Of a stretch of DNA of 64,000 bases, positions 63,935 to 64,000 are shown one piece after another (the first letter of the stretch is position 1; each line of letters opens with the position of its first letter). The stretch lies in assembly GCF_015500055.1 (NCBI RefSeq), contig NZ_CP045492.1, positions 2,366,501 to 2,430,500 of the forward strand, given 5' to 3'. The stretch is from Mesorhizobium sp. NBSH29. Lineage in GTDB: Bacteria; Pseudomonadota; Alphaproteobacteria; Rhizobiales; Rhizobiaceae. Under the pieces are notes generated by a model. The model saw nothing but the letters and a program-made list of their open reading frames with translations, had not been told where the DNA came from and ran no database searches. The position numbers and the translations under genes were made by a program.

Positions 63935-64000
63935 TGCACCGCCCCGTCCTTGTCACCGCGCCAGCGTCAATGCCTGTCACACTGGACGAGGCCAAAGCGC
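63934..64000 (+). CDS. Head-tail connector-like protein (partial)
   Basis: The frame opens at ATG 63934, overlapping the previous stop, and runs off the window. The 22 visible residues (MHRPVLVTAPASMPVTLDEAKA) resemble the PVTLDEAKAHL start of gp6-type head-tail connectors, which normally follow the capsid gene. The call rests on this short segment and position. Confidence 0.6.
   Translation, partial: MHRPVLVTAPASMPVTLDEAKA

Larger units (their letters stand above)
44200..64000. mobile_element. Integrated HK97-type prophage (left end and most of the early and head genes; right end outside the window)
   Basis: A tyrosine integrase lies next to tRNA-Pro(GGG). It is followed by phage repressor/Cro control, a replication module, terminase, portal, ClpP-like protease and HK97-type capsid genes in canonical order. 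Gene packing changes sharply at 44200, with most neighbours overlapping by a few bases. The left boundary is estimated between the tRNA promoter and the integrase stop; the right attachment site lies beyond base 64,000. Tail and lysis genes are not visible. No inactivated phage gene was seen, so the visible part appears intact. Confidence 0.93.

Overview
The window looks like an alphaproteobacterial chromosome of the order Hyphomicrobiales, most likely a Mesorhizobium/Phyllobacteriaceae relative. This rests on gene content and order: hdaA next to a PerM-like permease, an AapJQMP amino-acid transporter, ppk-ppx-rnd-aspS, a MarR regulator beside an L,D-transpeptidase (the LdtR/LdtP pair), nrdR-ribD-ribE-ribH-nusB, K+-independent hppA, an NDUFS4-like and an NDUFS6-like complex I accessory protein, and plsX-fabH-ihfA-merR. 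The genus is inferred; no rRNA is present.

Bases 1-44,156 are ordinary core genome. The left part holds a phosphatidyltransferase tail, a PerM permease, HdaA, tRNA-Arg(UCU), a complex I subunit, tRNA-Pro(UGG), metC, the aap operon, a monooxygenase, polyphosphate metabolism, RNase D and aspS. The middle part (19-31 kb) holds parC, Bpt, RDD, hemB, an enoyl-CoA hydratase-family gene, ldtR/ldtP and glyA. The right part (32-44 kb) holds nrdR with the riboflavin/nusB cluster, hppA, bamE, a bc1 chaperone, DUF177, plsX, fabH, ihfA, a MerR regulator and tRNA-Pro(GGG). Several strong hairpin terminators separate the units.

Bases from about 44,200 to 64,000 (running off the right edge) are a tightly packed HK97-type siphovirus-like prophage on the 5' flank of tRNA-Pro(GGG). 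A leftward arm encodes integrase, an overlapping excisionase-like protein, an ASCH-like protein and small proteins. A LexA/S24-type repressor is flanked by perfect GTGC-N5-GCAC operators that lie in the spacers of two matching TTGACA promoters. The rightward arm runs from a Cro-like protein through GapR-like, ParB/MT-A70 methyltransferase, HNH, sliding-clamp-like, C5-cytosine methyltransferase, replication-initiator-like and NusG-like genes. It then reaches HNH, terminase, portal, ClpP-like protease and capsid genes.

The most notable observations are all in the prophage: an iteron cluster inside the replication-protein gene (phage lambda O/ori-like), a phage sliding clamp, a cytosine methyltransferase with seven internal repeats, a ParB-methyltransferase fusion, a NusG paralogue, and two separate operator systems.
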